Counted from the stretch's first letter, positions 25,121-33,928 are shown. The stretch is 64,000 bases of DNA from CAVVAL01 sp963742725 (GCA_963742725.1 CAVUMX010000001.1:1426001-1490000); one strand, 5' to 3'. The notes: generated from the sequence alone by a model not told the origin. Program-made: numbers and translations.

Positions 25121-26346
25121 GAGGTCCCCTTGAGAATGCCGCCGAGAGTCTTGTCGAGCGGGTCGGACGGGCTCGGCGGGGCCGGTACCACCGGCGTCGG
25201 GTCCGCCGTGGCCGGCGGGTCGTTCGGCGACGGGCTGTACGCGCCGGGCACGGTCCGGACGGGCAGCAGCTTGAGCAGCGGCTTGAGCCCTTCCGGCATC
25301 GCGACGCCGTTCTTCGCCAGCAGCTGCACGAGCGTGAAGCACTGCTGCGGGATCTGCTGGACGGGGAGCCGGGACAGCGCCGTGCAGACGAAGATCGGCA
25401 GGTCCTGGGACGCGGAGAAGTTGTTGCGGGTGTCGAGCGTCCCGGCGGACGGGTTGTAGGAGAGGTTCAGGTCGGACAGGGCGGTCGGGGCGACGTCCAG
25501 GAAGGTGGACAGCGCCTCCTTCTGCCGAACCAGGACGGCGCTGACCTCGGCGAGCGCCTCGACGTTCGAGGTCAGGGCCTGCCGGTTCTCCTTGATGAAC
25601 GCGGCGACCTGGGCGAGCGCGAGCGACAGGTTCCGGATCGCGGCGGCCAGCTCCTCCTTCTCGGCGTCGAGCTGGCGGCTCACCGAGGCGAGGTTCTCGT
25701 TGAACTTCCGGACTTCGGCATCGCTGCTGGCCAGCGCCGTCGTGAACTGCTGCAGGTTCCGGACGGAGCCGAACAGGTCGTCCCGTCCGTCGCTGAGCGC
25801 CTTGCTGGCCTTGGACAGGTCCTTGATCGTCGAGTTGATCTCGTCGCCGTTGCCTTCGAGGTTCTCGCGGCCCACCCTGAGCAGGCGGCTCAGCGCGCCG
25901 TCCTTGTTCGCGCCGTCCGGGCCGAGCGCGGTGTTCAGGTCGTTCAGGCTCTTGTAGATGTCGTCGAGTTCGACCGGCGTGGCCGTGCGGTCGAGCGGCA
26001 ACGCGGCGCCGTCGGCGAGCGTCGGTCCGCCGGAGTACACGGGCGAGAGCTGCACGTACCGGTCGCTGACGACCGACGGCGGCACGATCACCGCGACTGC
26101 CTCGGCCGGCACCTTGTACTTCCGATCGAACGCCATGTCGATCCGGACGCTCGCACCGTCCGGCTTCACTGCCGTGATCTCGCCGATCTTCACGCCGAGG
26201 ACACGGACGTCCGAGCCGGCGTAGATGCCGACGGCCGAGCTGAACCGGGCGCTGACCGTGTTCAGGTCACCGTTGCGGCCGAACACGTAGACCACGCCGC
26301 ACGCGAGGACGGCGGCCGCGATGGCGGCGGCGACGAGCTTCCTCAA
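25117..26346 (-). CDS. mceD: Mce family protein, MceD position
   Basis: The 409 residues start with a membrane anchor (KLVAAAIAAAVLACGVVYVFG), then the MCE domain (VSARFSSAVGIYAGSDVRVL, GVKIGEITAVKPDGASVRID, ADGAALPLDRTATPVELDD) and a long alpha-helical region with heptad-like stretches (RQLDAEKEELAAAIRNLSLA) that would build the central needle of the channel. The C-terminus is Pro-rich and disordered. It overlaps mceC and mceE by 4 nt each. Confidence 0.93.
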   Translation of the reverse strand: MRKLVAAAIAAAVLACGVVYVFGRNGDLNTVSARFSSAVGIYAGSDVRVLGVKIGEITAVKPDGASVRIDMAFDRKYKVPAEAVAVIVPPSVVSDRYVQLSPVYSGGPTLADGAALPLDRTATPVELDDIYKSLNDLNTALGPDGANKDGALSRLLRVGRENLEGNGDEINSTIKDLSKASKALSDGRDDLFGSVRNLQQFTTALASSDAEVRKFNENLASVSRQLDAEKEELAAAIRNLSLALAQVAAFIKENRQALTSNVEALAEVSAVLVRQKEALSTFLDVAPTALSDLNLSYNPSAGTLDTRNNFSASQDLPIFVCTALSRLPVQQIPQQCFTLVQLLAKNGVAMPEGLKPLLKLLPVRTVPGAYSPSPNDPPATADPTPVVPAPPSPSDPLDKTLGGILKGTS

Positions 26347-27314
26347 TTCCCCACCCCCTTGGGTACGACGGGTGGTGGCAGGAGCCCTTCCACGTACGTG
26401 TCGAACCAGCGGCCGTTGCCGAGCGTGTTGGCGAACGCCTGCACGAACGGCGCGAGGAGCTGGACGCTCTGCGCGAGCTGGTTCTGGTTCCGCTCCAGGA
26501 TCCCGACGACCTTGCGCAGGTTGTCCAGGGCGGGCTTGAGCTGGGACTTGTTCTCGGCGACGAGCTTCGTCAGCTGGTCGGCGAGCTCGGCGGTGCTGAC
26601 CAGCAGGCGGTGGATGGCCTCCTTGCGGGCCGTCACCTCCTCCAGCAGCAGGTTGCCGTCGGCGACCAGCTTCTGGAACTCGGTGTCCCGCTCGGCGAGG
26701 ACGCGCGTGACGCCGCGGGCGCGTTCCAGCAGCGTCCGGATCTGCTCGTCGCGGCTGGCGATCGTCTTAGACAGCCGGGACAGGCCCCGGAGCGACCCCT
26801 GGACCTCCTCGGGCGTGTCCTCGAACGTGGTCGACAGCGTGTCGAACGCGGTGGCGAGCTGGCCTGTGTCGATCTTGTCGATCGTCCGGGACAGGCCGCT
26901 GACCGCGTCGAGCACGTCGTACGGCGACGCGGTGCGCGACAGCGGGATCTGGCCCTTCAGGTCACCGCCGCCGGCCGGCGCAAGCGCCAGGTACTTCTGC
27001 CCGAGGACGGTCTTGAGCCGGATCGTCGCGCCGGTCCTGCTGCCCAGCTCGGTGCCGTGGTCGACCCGGAAGTCGATCCGCACGTGCCGGCCCTCCAGAT
27101 CGAGGCCCGTGACCTTGCCGACCTTCACCCCGGCGACCCGGACCTCGTTGCCCTCCTGGATCCCGGCGGCCTCGCGGAACGCCGCCGAGTGGTGCTCGCC
27201 GCCGCCGATGAACGGCAGGTCCTCGGCCTGGAACGCGGCCACGACCAGCGCGCCGATGACGGCGAGGCCGATGCCGCCGATGATCACCGGGTTGCGCTCG
27301 CGGAACGGCTTCAT
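26343..27314 (-). CDS. mceC: Mce family protein, MceC position
   Basis: The start MKPFRERNPVIIGGIGLAVI overlaps the mceB stop as ATGA, so I prefer it over an ATG two codons upstream, giving 323 residues. A membrane anchor (VIIGGIGLAVIGALVVAAF) is followed by the MCE domain (HSAAFREAAGIQEGNEVRVA, GVKVGKVTGLDLEGRHVRID, TVLGQKYLALAPAGGGDLKG) and a helical region. It lacks the long Pro-rich tail of its neighbours and ends LPPPVVPKGVGN. Part of the six-subunit Mce channel. Confidence 0.92.
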   Translation of the reverse strand: MKPFRERNPVIIGGIGLAVIGALVVAAFQAEDLPFIGGGEHHSAAFREAAGIQEGNEVRVAGVKVGKVTGLDLEGRHVRIDFRVDHGTELGSRTGATIRLKTVLGQKYLALAPAGGGDLKGQIPLSRTASPYDVLDAVSGLSRTIDKIDTGQLATAFDTLSTTFEDTPEEVQGSLRGLSRLSKTIASRDEQIRTLLERARGVTRVLAERDTEFQKLVADGNLLLEEVTARKEAIHRLLVSTAELADQLTKLVAENKSQLKPALDNLRKVVGILERNQNQLAQSVQLLAPFVQAFANTLGNGRWFDTYVEGLLPPPVVPKGVGN

Positions 27315-28336
27315 GAGCACCGCTCCTCGGTCGTGCCGATGGTGTTGATCGGCTGCTTGCCGACGACGGGAAGGGTCACGACGCCGTCCATCTGGCAGAG
27401 GTAGAAGTTGAACCAGGACCCGTACGACGCGGTCCGGGTGATCGTGCGCAGCTTCGACGGCAGCCGCTGGAGAACGCCCTCGACGATGCTCTCGCTGGCG
27501 TTGAGCGTCCCGGCGACCTTGTTGAGCGCCGCGATGTCCGCCTTGAGTGCCGGGCGGCCCTCCCGGACCAGCCCCTCGGTGGCCTCGGCGACCTCGGAGA
27601 TGTTCTGGAGCGAGTCGCCGATCGCCTTGCGGTCGTCGGACAGCCCCGACACGAGCCGCTGCAACTGCACGATCAACTCCGACAGCTGGGTGTCCCGGTC
27701 GTTGATCGTGCCCAGGACCTCGTTGAGGTTGTCGACGACCCGCCCGATCAGCGCGTCCCGGTCGGCGAGCGTGTTCGTCAGCGACGCCGTCCGGGTGAGC
27801 AGGCTCTGGACGGTGCCCGACTCGCCCTGCAACACCTGGATGATCTCGAACGCGAAGGCGTTGACGTCCTTCGGGTTCAGCGCGTTGAACAGCGGCCGGA
27901 ACCCGTTGAACAGGGTGGTCAGGTCGAGCGCCGGCTCGGTCTGGGCCAGCGGGATGAGCCCGTCCTCGCCGAGCGCCGCCGTGCCGCCCGCCCCTTCGGT
28001 GAGCGCGACGTACCGCTGGCCGACGAGGTTGCGGTACCGGACCTTCGCGTTCGTGGTCGTCGCCAGCCGGACCTCGCGGTCGACGGAGAACTCCACCTCG
28101 GCGATCGTCCGCTTGACGATGCGGATCTCGTCCACGGTGCCGACCCGGACGCCCGCGATGCGGATGTCGTCGCCCGGCAGCAGGCCCGTGACGTCCGAGA
28201 AGTGCGCGCGGTACGTCAGCCGGTCGCCGAACCCCACGGACGCGATCGTGCTGACGAGCAGCCCGGTCATGATGATCGTGACCACCGCGAAGATGATCAG
28301 CTTGACGAGCGGCGCGGCGACGCGCTGCGCGGACAT
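27311..28336 (-). CDS. mceB: Mce family protein, MceB position
   Basis: The 341-residue protein has an N-terminal anchor (VKLIIFAVVTIIMTGLLVST), the MCE domain (TYRAHFSDVTGLLPGDDIRI, AGVRVGTVDEIRIVKRTIAE, KVRYRNLVGQRYVALTEGAG) and a helical domain. It ends with a short Cys-containing tail (FYLCQMDGVVTLPVVGKQPI), similar to mycobacterial MceB C-termini. Its ATG overlaps the mceA stop by one base. Confidence 0.93.
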   Translation of the reverse strand: MSAQRVAAPLVKLIIFAVVTIIMTGLLVSTIASVGFGDRLTYRAHFSDVTGLLPGDDIRIAGVRVGTVDEIRIVKRTIAEVEFSVDREVRLATTTNAKVRYRNLVGQRYVALTEGAGGTAALGEDGLIPLAQTEPALDLTTLFNGFRPLFNALNPKDVNAFAFEIIQVLQGESGTVQSLLTRTASLTNTLADRDALIGRVVDNLNEVLGTINDRDTQLSELIVQLQRLVSGLSDDRKAIGDSLQNISEVAEATEGLVREGRPALKADIAALNKVAGTLNASESIVEGVLQRLPSKLRTITRTASYGSWFNFYLCQMDGVVTLPVVGKQPINTIGTTEERCS

Positions 28337-29631
28337 CAGCGTTCCACCTTCACGGTCGTGCCGCGGGCCATCGGGCCGAACAGCAGGGTGGCGATGTCGG
28401 GGACCTCGTCGGCGGGCCGGCGCATCACCGGCGCGAGCAGCGGACGGATGACCGCCTGCTCCCCCTCGGTGCCGGCGAAACCCATGTCAGATGAGGTCAT
28501 GAGGTTCGCGGAGAGGCCGCGCGGGAGCGGCAGGGAGCTGCGGCGCTCGCTGTAGTCGTAGCCGTCGGCGAACGTGACGCCCGGGTACGGCGCCGGCGGC
28601 CCGGGCAGCCCGGCACAGTTCGGGCCCGCCTTCGACCGGTACTGCGGTTCGTCGCGTCCGGGCTCGAACTTGCCGTTGTCCCGGACGACTTCGAGCGTGA
28701 TGTGCAGCCCCGCGAAGTCACCGCCGAACGCGTCCTCGATCAGGGGCTGGAAGTCGGTGAGGCCGCGCAGCAGGCACGGGAACTCCGGCGAGTACTTCGC
28801 GAGCAGCTCCAGCGTCGGCCGCGACACGTCTGCCAGCTGGATCAGCCGGCCCTCATGCTCGATGAGGAAGCCGCGCGTCGTGTCCGCCAGCCGGGTCGTG
28901 GACGTGGTGAACGCGGTCAGCTCCTCGCGCTGCTCCACGAGCGTGCTGTTCGTGACGCTGAGATTGCGCAGGACGGCGAGCAGGTCGGGCGCCGCGTCGG
29001 CATAGATGTCGGTGACGGTGCCGAGCTGCTTCACGTCCGCCTTGATCGTCGGCATCTCCTTGTTGAGCTCGACCAGGTACGCGTTGAGCCGGACGAGGTT
29101 GTCGCCGAGCTGCTCGCCCCGTCCCTCGATGGCAGTGGCCAGCGCGTTGAGGGTGGCCGACAGCTTCTCCGGGTCGATGGCGCGCAGCAGCGGTATCACG
29201 TCGTCGAGGACCCGTTCCAGCTCGATCGCCGTGCTCGACCGGTCCTGCCGGATCACCGCGCCCTCGCGGATCTTCGACGCCGACGGGCTCTTCGGGATGA
29301 CCAGGTCCACGTACTTCTCGCCGAACAGGGTCTTCGGCAGCAGGCGGGCCTCGATGTTCGCCGGGATCAGGCCCACGTCGTCCTTGTTCAGGGCGAGGTC
29401 GATGCGGGCGCCGTCGCCGGTCGTCCGGATCGCGCGGACGTCACCGACGATGATGCCGCGCAGCTTCACGTCCGATCCGCGCAGCAGCTGGCTGCCCGCG
29501 TTCTCCGCGTGGAGCGTCACGCGGACGACCGGCGTGAACGCCTTCTGGTACGTCAGCACGCTCACCGACAGCAGCATCGCCACCGTCATCAGGAAGCCGA
29601 TGCCGAGGAGCCGGCGCTTGAAAGTCGTCAT
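28336..29631 (-). CDS. mceA: Mce family protein, MceA position
   Basis: First of the six Mce subunits, 431 residues. The anchor is LGIGFLMTVAMLLSVSVLTY. The MCE domain reads RVTLHAENAGSQLLRGSDVK, LRGIIVGDVRAIRTTGDGAR and LPKTLFGEKYVDLVIPKSP, followed by helices. The C-terminal region contains PCLLRGLTDFQPL and a segment with a second cysteine (SKAGPNCAGLPG), features also seen in mycobacterial MceA. It overlaps the second permease gene by 4 nt. Confidence 0.93.
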   Translation of the reverse strand: MTTFKRRLLGIGFLMTVAMLLSVSVLTYQKAFTPVVRVTLHAENAGSQLLRGSDVKLRGIIVGDVRAIRTTGDGARIDLALNKDDVGLIPANIEARLLPKTLFGEKYVDLVIPKSPSASKIREGAVIRQDRSSTAIELERVLDDVIPLLRAIDPEKLSATLNALATAIEGRGEQLGDNLVRLNAYLVELNKEMPTIKADVKQLGTVTDIYADAAPDLLAVLRNLSVTNSTLVEQREELTAFTTSTTRLADTTRGFLIEHEGRLIQLADVSRPTLELLAKYSPEFPCLLRGLTDFQPLIEDAFGGDFAGLHITLEVVRDNGKFEPGRDEPQYRSKAGPNCAGLPGPPAPYPGVTFADGYDYSERRSSLPLPRGLSANLMTSSDMGFAGTEGEQAVIRPLLAPVMRRPADEVPDIATLLFGPMARGTTVKVER

Positions 29632-30458
29632 CCGGCGATCCGCACTGTCGTCGTGGCGCCCCAGATCGCGAGGCTCAGGAAGAAGTCGACGATGTTGATC
29701 GTCACGATCGCGGCCCGCACGGCCTTACCCACCGCGATGCCGACCCCGGCCGGTCCCCCGCTCGCGTGGTAGCCGTAGTAGCAGTGGATCAGGACGATGA
29801 TCACGCTGAACACGATCACCTTGAAGAACGACCACAGCACGTCCTCCGGCGGGAGGAACAGGTGGAAGTAGTAGTCGTACGTGCCGGTGGACTGCGAGTA
29901 GTAGCCGGTGGCGATCAGCCGGGTCGCGAGGTAGCTCGACAGCAGGCCGATCACGTACAGCGGGATGACGGCGATGAAGCCGGCGATCATCCGGGTCGTC
30001 ACGAGGAACGGCACCGACGGGACCGCCATGACTTCGAGCGCGTCGATCTCCTCGCTGATCCGCATCGCGCCGAGCTGGGCGGTGAAGCCGCAGCCGACCG
30101 TGGCGGACAGCGCCAGTCCGGCGACGAGCGGCGCGATCTCGCGGGTGTTGAAGTACGCGGAGATGAAGCCGGTGAACGCGCTCGACCCGAGCTGGTTCAG
30201 CGCCGCGTACCCCTGCAACCCCACCTCGGTACCGGTGAAGAACGACAGGAACGCGATCACGCCGACCGTCCCGCCGATCACGGCCAGCGCGCCCGCGCCG
30301 AACGCCACCTCGCCGAGCAGCCGGAACACCTCGCGCTTGTAGCGGCGGAGCGTGCGCGGCGTCCACGCCAGGGCACGGATGTAGAACGACAGGCGCGTGC
30401 CGAGCGCGTCCAGGAACTCCAGCGGCTTGCGGTAGACCGCGGCAGGGCTGACCATCAC
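29628..30458 (-). CDS. yrbEB: Mce transporter permease, YrbEB
   Basis: A 276-residue MlaE/YrbE-family permease. The conserved cytoplasmic motif appears as SEEIDALEVMAVPSVPFLVT TR (EIDALEVM core), and there are five to six hydrophobic segments (VAFGAGALAVIGGTVGVIAF, LVAGLALSATVGCGFTAQLG, MIAGFIAVIPLYVIGLLSSY, VIVFSVIIVLIHCYYGYHAS). With YrbEA it forms the inner-membrane core driven by the MceG ATPase. It overlaps yrbEA and mceA by 4 nt on each side. Confidence 0.94.
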   Translation of the reverse strand: MMVSPAAVYRKPLEFLDALGTRLSFYIRALAWTPRTLRRYKREVFRLLGEVAFGAGALAVIGGTVGVIAFLSFFTGTEVGLQGYAALNQLGSSAFTGFISAYFNTREIAPLVAGLALSATVGCGFTAQLGAMRISEEIDALEVMAVPSVPFLVTTRMIAGFIAVIPLYVIGLLSSYLATRLIATGYYSQSTGTYDYYFHLFLPPEDVLWSFFKVIVFSVIIVLIHCYYGYHASGGPAGVGIAVGKAVRAAIVTINIVDFFLSLAIWGATTTVRIAG

Positions 30459-31228
30459 GACCCCTTCTGCGGGACGACCTGGAAGTACACGGCCGTCATC
30501 ACGAAGTTCGCGAAGAACAGCAGCAGGAACGTGATGACGACGGACTGGTTCACCGCGTCGCCCACGCCCTTCGGGCCGCCGCCCGCCGTCAGGCCCTTGT
30601 AGCTCGCGACCAGGGCGGCGATCAGCCCGAACACGAGCGCCTTGATCTCACCGGCGTACAGGTCTGGGAGCTGGGCGAGTGCTGTGAACGAAGCCAGGTA
30701 CGCGCCTGGGGTGCCGTCCTGCATGATCACGTTGAAGAAGTAGCCGCCGGCGACGCCGACCACGCTGACCAGGCCGTTCAGCAGCACGGACACGATCATC
30801 GTGGCGATCACGCGGGGCACGACCAGCCGCTGGATCGGGTCGATGCCGAGGACCTGCATCGCGTCGATCTCCTCGCGGATCTTCCGCGCGCCCAGGTCCG
30901 CGCAGATCGCCGAGCCGCCCGCACCCGCGATGAGCAGGGCCGTGACGATCGGCGACGCCTCCCGGATGACCGCCAGCACGGACGCCGACCCGGTGAACGA
31001 CTGGGCGCCGAGCTGGCGGGTCAACGTCCCGAGCTGGAGCGAGATGACCGCGCCGAACGGGATCGCGACCAGGGCCGTCGGCAGGATCGTCACGCTGGCG
31101 ATGAACCACGCCTGCTGGATCAGCTCGCGCCACTGGAACGGCGCCCGGAACAGGCAGCGCAGCGTGTCCAGCGAGAACGCGAACAGGTGGCCGCTGTGCC
31201 GCAGCGCGCCCGTGACGGGGTTGCCCAT
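30455..31228 (-). CDS. yrbEA: Mce transporter permease, YrbEA
   Basis: A 257-residue MlaE/YrbE permease. The diagnostic loop is KIREEIDAMQVLGIDPIQRL, preceded by the glycine-rich LLIAGAGGSAICADLGARK. Membrane segments include FIASVTILPTALVAIPFGAV and MIVSVLLNGLVSVVGVAGGY. In the MlaFEDB structure this loop couples the permease to the ATPase. The start codon overlaps the ATPase stop (TGATG), so the ATPase and both permeases are probably made in step. Confidence 0.94.
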   Translation of the reverse strand: MGNPVTGALRHSGHLFAFSLDTLRCLFRAPFQWRELIQQAWFIASVTILPTALVAIPFGAVISLQLGTLTRQLGAQSFTGSASVLAVIREASPIVTALLIAGAGGSAICADLGARKIREEIDAMQVLGIDPIQRLVVPRVIATMIVSVLLNGLVSVVGVAGGYFFNVIMQDGTPGAYLASFTALAQLPDLYAGEIKALVFGLIAALVASYKGLTAGGGPKGVGDAVNQSVVITFLLLFFANFVMTAVYFQVVPQKGS

Positions 31229-32337
31229 CAGTCCTCCCCCCGCTGTTCGCGCTCGCGGCGCGCCAGCTCACGCGGGTTGCGGGGAACCCGGGGGATCTCC
31301 ATGGTCGTCTCGGCGGCGCTCTCCGGCATGCGCGGTGACTTCTTCGACGGGCGGACGTCGTGCTCGGCCGGTCCGCGCCACGCCGGCTCGTTGAGCACCC
31401 GGTCGCCGGCGAACGAGCCGGGCGGCGGCTGGATGCTGTTCTCCAGCAGCCACTCGCCCGGCTGCCGCTGCGAGAGCCGGCGGATGCCGTTGCTCGGCGG
31501 CAGCTGGAGCGGGATCGGCGGCAACGGCGGCAGCTCGGCGCCCGCGGCGGCCTCCGCCTCCAGCTCCGACGCGTCCTTCTCCTCCGCCATGCCGATCGGC
31601 CCCTGGCGCTGGGCGTTCAGGAACTGGCGGACGACCGGCTCCTGCGAACTCAGCAGCATCTCCCGCGGACCGAACATCGCCAGGTGGCGGCGGTACAGCA
31701 GGCCGATGTTGTCCGGGACCGTCCGGGCGGTGTTGATGTCGTGCGTGACGATGAGGAACGTCGCGCCGATCTGCTGGTTGAGATCGACGATCAGCTGGTT
31801 CAGGTACGCGGTGCGGACGGGGTCCAGGCCGGAGTCGGGCTCGTCGAACAGGACGATCTCGGGGTCGAGGACCAGCGCACGGGCCAGGCCGGCGCGCTTG
31901 CGCATACCGCCGGAGATCTCGCCCGGCAGCTTCCCTTCCGCGCCGACGAGGCCGACCATCTCCATCTTCTCGCCGACGATCGCCTTGATCTCGCGCTCGC
32001 TCTTGCGCGTGTGCTCGCGCAGCGGGAAGGCGATGTTGTCGTACAGGCTCATCGACCCGAACAGCGCGCCGTCCTGGAACAGCACCCCGAACAGCTTCCG
32101 GACCTTGTACAGGTCCCGCTCGGACAGGCGCGTGATATCCCGGTCATGGATGAAGATCGCGCCCTCTTCCGGCTTGAGCAGGCCGACCAGCGTCTTCAGG
32201 AAGACCGATTTGCCGGTTCCGGACGGGCCGAGCAGCACCGAGATCTGGCCGGCAGGCAACGTGAAGCTGACGTCCGCCCAGATGTTCTGCTTGCCGAAGG
32301 ACTTGGTCAGCCCTTCGATCCTGACCTCGACGCCCAC
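31228..32337 (-). CDS. mkl: Mce transporter ATPase, Mkl/MceG
   Basis: ABC-type ATPase that energises Mce transport. Walker A GPSGTGKS, Q-loop VLFQDGALFGSM, signature ISGGM (PGEISGGMRKRAGLARAL), Walker B EIVLFDEP, then DSGLDPVR and switch histidine VTHD are all present, so it should be active. After residue ~250 there is a ~110-residue charged, Pro-rich extension, as in mycobacterial MceG. I prefer the GTG at 32337 (AGGAG 7 nt upstream) over an ATG seven codons earlier with no good ribosome binding site. It is the first gene of the Mce operon. Confidence 0.93.
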   Translation of the reverse strand: MGVEVRIEGLTKSFGKQNIWADVSFTLPAGQISVLLGPSGTGKSVFLKTLVGLLKPEEGAIFIHDRDITRLSERDLYKVRKLFGVLFQDGALFGSMSLYDNIAFPLREHTRKSEREIKAIVGEKMEMVGLVGAEGKLPGEISGGMRKRAGLARALVLDPEIVLFDEPDSGLDPVRTAYLNQLIVDLNQQIGATFLIVTHDINTARTVPDNIGLLYRRHLAMFGPREMLLSSQEPVVRQFLNAQRQGPIGMAEEKDASELEAEAAAGAELPPLPPIPLQLPPSNGIRRLSQRQPGEWLLENSIQPPPGSFAGDRVLNEPAWRGPAEHDVRPSKKSPRMPESAAETTMEIPRVPRNPRELARREREQRGED

Positions 32338-32386
32338 CCACCAGCTCCTCACGACCATGCACGGCGCCGCCCCCGGGTGGGCTCGC

Positions 32387-32458
32387 CGTTACCAGACCAA
32401 CGAGGAAAGCGAACAGTGGTAACGGGCTCCCGGTAACGATATTGACTCGCCAGTAACA
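32387..32458. promoter_or_regulatory. Cluster of GTAAC boxes upstream of the Mce operon
   Basis: The 304-nt gap between mkl and rplL contains CGTTACC (32387-32393), GGTAACG (32418-32424), GGTAACG (32432-32438) and AGTAAC (32452-32457). The two perfect GGTAACG copies are 14 nt apart, and the first box is in inverted orientation. This density of one 7-mer next to the operon start suggests operator sites for a repressor of the TetR or GntR type, as known for other mce operons. No regulator gene is adjacent. I see no unambiguous -35/-10 pair. Confidence 0.4.
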
Positions 32459-32608
32459 AGCCCCCTGACCTGCACTTTTACCCCCTGGCCACCCCCGTGA
32501 CACACTACGCTAGGTAGCCACTTCACGCCTCTCGGTAGCGCCTTCGGCGCCCCTCTCGATTTGGGCACCGGGCGACGCCCGCCGGCGCGCAGCGCCCGGG
32601 CGCGCGAA

Positions 32609-32645
32609 AGGGGCGCCCACGCGGCGCGAGCCGGTGGACGCCCCT
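32609..32645 (-). terminator. rplJL operon terminator
   Basis: On the minus strand AGGGGCGTCCAC pairs with GTGGGCGCCCCT (12 bp with one U-G pair, 13-nt loop), starting 18 nt after the rplL stop and followed by TTTCGCG. It separates rplJL from the Mce operon. Confidence 0.7.
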
Positions 32646-32662
32646 GTCGAGGCGGTGCGGTC

Positions 32663-33046
32663 CTACTTCAGGGTCACCGTGGCGCCGGCACCCTCGAGGG
32701 CAGCCTTGGCCTTCTCGGCGGTCTCCTTGTTGACCTTCTCCAGGAGAGCCTTCGGCGCGCTGTCGACCAGGTCCTTGGCCTCCTTCAGGCCGAGGCTGGT
32801 GAGGGTGCGCACCTCCTTGATGACCTGGATCTTCTTGTCACCGGCGGCCTCGAGGACGACGTCGAACTCGTCCTTCTCCTCCGGAGCCTCAGCGGCGGCG
32901 GCCGGACCGGCCGGGCCAGCGACGGCGACCGGGGCGGCGGCCTTGACGTCGAAGACGTCCTCGAACTGCTTCACGAACTCGGAGAGCTCGATCAGCGTCA
33001 TCTCCTTGAACGCGTCGAGCAGCTCGTCGGTGCTGAGCTTCGCCAT
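32663..33046 (-). CDS. rplL: 50S ribosomal protein L7/L12
   Basis: The stalk protein that recruits translational GTPases. The 127 residues consist of the N-terminal dimerisation part (MAKLSTDELLDAFKEMTLIE), a short Ala/Pro hinge (AAAPVAVAGPAGPAAAAEAP) and the C-terminal domain (DEFDVVLEAAGDKKIQVIKE, VRTLTSLGLKEAKDLVDSAP). Normal length. It is 72 nt after rplJ and is the last gene before a terminator; unlike in many bacteria, rpoB does not follow directly. Confidence 0.98.
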   Translation of the reverse strand: MAKLSTDELLDAFKEMTLIELSEFVKQFEDVFDVKAAAPVAVAGPAGPAAAAEAPEEKDEFDVVLEAAGDKKIQVIKEVRTLTSLGLKEAKDLVDSAPKALLEKVNKETAEKAKAALEGAGATVTLK

Positions 33047-33118
33047 GTCAGGCGGTTCCTTTCAGGTTGTGCCTCGTGCGGTGGAGCCGAACGCGGCGGG
33101 GTCGTGGGTGCGGGCTAC

Positions 33119-33700
33119 TCAGCCCTCAGCCGGGGCCTCGGCGGGCGCCTCGGCCTCGGTGGCGGCGGGAGCGTCCGCAGCCTTCTTCTCCTGCAGCGCC
33201 GCGCCGAGGCGGGCCATCTGCGTGAGCGGCGCCTGGAACGTGGCCGCGGCCTTGCTCAGGTTGGCCTTCATGGCGCCGGCGAGCTTCGCCAGCAGAACCT
33301 CGCGCGACTCGAGGTCGGCAAGCTTCTTGATCTCGTCAGCGGTGAGTGCCTTACCGTCCAGCACACCACCCTTGATGACGAGAAGCGGGTGGGCCTTCGC
33401 GAAGTCACGAAGTCCCTTGGCCGCCTCGACCGGGTCGCCCTGGATGAAGGCGATCGCGGTCGGGCCGGACAGCAGCTCGGCGAGACCGGCGAGACCGGCG
33501 TCCTGCGCGGCCAGCTTGGTCAGGGTGTTCTTGGAAACCGCGTACGTGGTCTCCCGACCCAGCGAGCGACGCAGCGTCGTCAGCTGGGACATGGTCAGAC
33601 CGCGGTACTCGGTGAGCATGGCCGCCTTGGCGCCGCGGAACTGCTCGGCGAGCTCGGCGACTGCCGCCGCCTTGTCGGGGCGCACCTGCGTGTCAGCCAT
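33119..33700 (-). CDS. rplJ: 50S ribosomal protein L10
   Basis: L10 forms the stalk base that carries L7/L12 dimers. I start at MADTQVRPDKAAAVAELAEQ because GAGAGGAGGACC precedes it and the family begins there; upstream codons belong to the leader. The 193 residues include AMLTEYRGLTMSQLTTLRRS and the C-terminal helix that binds L12, then an Ala/Glu-rich tail (APAATEAEAPAEAPAEG). L10-L12 complexes repress their own translation through the leader in characterised species. Confidence 0.97.
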   Translation of the reverse strand: MADTQVRPDKAAAVAELAEQFRGAKAAMLTEYRGLTMSQLTTLRRSLGRETTYAVSKNTLTKLAAQDAGLAGLAELLSGPTAIAFIQGDPVEAAKGLRDFAKAHPLLVIKGGVLDGKALTADEIKKLADLESREVLLAKLAGAMKANLSKAAATFQAPLTQMARLGAALQEKKAADAPAATEAEAPAEAPAEG

Positions 33701-33917
33701 GGTCCTCCTCTCTCGTTCTCCAGGCCGGCCGCTGTTGGCGGAAGGACCTGCGGAAACGAGAACGCCCCGGCGCAGGCGCACGGGGCGTGGACCGGCACGC
33801 GCGAAACGCGTGCGGCCGAGCAACCGTCCTCCTGCGCGGGCCGCCCGCTGCTGCGGGACCTTCGACCGTGCCGTTTGACGGGCACAGCGACCGGCGGTCT
33901 TCGGTGGAACATGTCAA
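33701..33917 (-). promoter_or_regulatory. L10 leader (rplJL autoregulatory mRNA leader) with upstream TTGACA
   Basis: About 200 nt of leader precede rplJ and fold into strong hairpins: ACGCCCCG (33762-33769) with CGGGGCGT (33781-33788), and CACGCG (33796-33801) with CGCGTG (33807-33812) closed by a CGAAA loop. Stacked hairpins in this position are how the L10 leader, bound by L10(L12)4, looks in other bacteria. A TTGACA (33917-33912 on the minus strand) may be the -35 element, but no TANNNT is clear at 17 nt. The identification rests on position and structure. Confidence 0.6.
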
Positions 33918-33928
33918 GAGTACGGGTT

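Noticed and set aside
27315..27320. mceC starting at an ATG two codons upstream
   Set aside because: The ATG at 27314 forms the ATGA overlap used by other genes of this operon.
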